Below are positions 6,641 to 6,953 of a DNA stretch of 6,953 bases, piece by piece; the first letter of the stretch is position 1; the number at the start of each line of letters is the position of its first letter. Both the position numbers and the translations under genes were made by a program. Source of the DNA: Acidobacteriota bacterium (GTDB lineage Bacteria > Acidobacteriota > Polarisedimenticolia > Gp22-AA2); the NCBI GenBank assembly GCA_027297005.1, contig JAPUIN010000183.1:1-6953 (forward strand), given 5' to 3'. The notes beneath the pieces were generated by a model. The model was not told where the DNA came from and ran no database searches. It worked only from the letters and a program-made list of their open reading frames with translations.

Positions 6641-6953
6641 ATGGCACAGACATACGATGCAATCGTGGTGGGTGGCGGACATAATGGCCTGACTTGCGCG
6701 GCCTATCTCGCCAAAGCGGGGCGCAAGGTGCTCGTCCTGGAGCGCCGGCATGTGCTGGGGGGCGCGGCGGTCACCGAAGAAATTTATCCCGGGTTCAAGT
6801 ACTCGGTCTGCTCCTACGTTGTCAGCCTGTTGCGGCCTGAGGTGACGCGAGAGCTCGACCTGGGCAAGCACGGACTGCAGATCCATCCCCAGGAAAACGT
6901 CTACCTGCCGATGGAAGATGGCGGTCGTCTGATCACGCATGCGGATCCCCACA
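6641..6953 (+). CDS. Second PYROXD2/COG1233-type FAD oxidoreductase (N-terminal part only)
   Basis: The first 104 codons of a gene cut by the right edge. ATG 6641 has an AGGA Shine-Dalgarno 5 nt upstream, and the gap to the GcvT-like stop is 65 bp. The Rossmann fold shows GGGHNG (11-16), VLERR (32-36, ribose-binding E34), GGAAVTEEIYPGF (40-52) and a SYVVSLLRPE stretch (58-67) typical of PYROXD2 relatives. It is a paralogue of the operon's first gene, but is clearly diverged (for example CSYVVSLLRPE here against TSYATSLLMPE there), so it probably has its own substrate or forms a partner subunit. The rest of the gene must be read from the adjacent sequence. Confidence 0.85.
   Translation, partial: MAQTYDAIVVGGGHNGLTCAAYLAKAGRKVLVLERRHVLGGAAVTEEIYPGFKYSVCSYVVSLLRPEVTRELDLGKHGLQIHPQENVYLPMEDGGRLITHADPH

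Noticed and set aside
5838..6662. A 274-codon open frame on the minus strand
   Set aside because: It is antisense to the GcvT-like gene, with no recognisable motif and no supporting ribosome site.

Overview
The window reads as a piece of a fairly GC-rich bacterial chromosome, probably from an uncultivated or environmental lineage. A large secreted protein mixing beta-propeller-like repeats, MopE-type Asp/Cys metal-binding repeats and an FN3-like domain is a style common in Acidobacteriota, Myxococcota and related environmental groups. No rRNA, tRNA or marker gene is present, so the taxonomic guess is weak. No phage, transposon, integrase or CRISPR signature was seen.

Left part (1-2174, minus strand): one uninterrupted open frame of 724 codons runs off the left edge. 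It has a signal peptide, two blocks of propeller-like repeats, two Asp/Cys-rich MopE-like repeats and an FN3-like module. Middle (2175-2695): a noncoding divergent intergenic region holding a leader hairpin for the left gene, a possible sigma70-like promoter for the right gene, and a 17-bp-period tandem repeat touching the ribosome binding site. Next (2696-3472, plus strand) is a small secreted protein with an IPT/TIG-like and a bacterial Ig-like domain, followed by a good hairpin terminator at about 3520-3562.

Right part (3730-6953, plus strand): a probable three-gene operon. It encodes a complete PYROXD2/COG1233-type FAD oxidoreductase, a complete GcvT-fold (aminomethyltransferase-like) protein, and the start of a second PYROXD2-like oxidoreductase cut by the right edge. 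Gaps are 41 and 65 bp, and each start has a Shine-Dalgarno sequence. The pairing of amine- or alkene-type flavoprotein oxidoreductases with a folate-dependent one-carbon enzyme suggests oxidation of a methylated or amino-substituted small molecule, with one-carbon transfer to tetrahydrofolate. The substrate cannot be read from the sequence. This operon is the most interesting part of the window.
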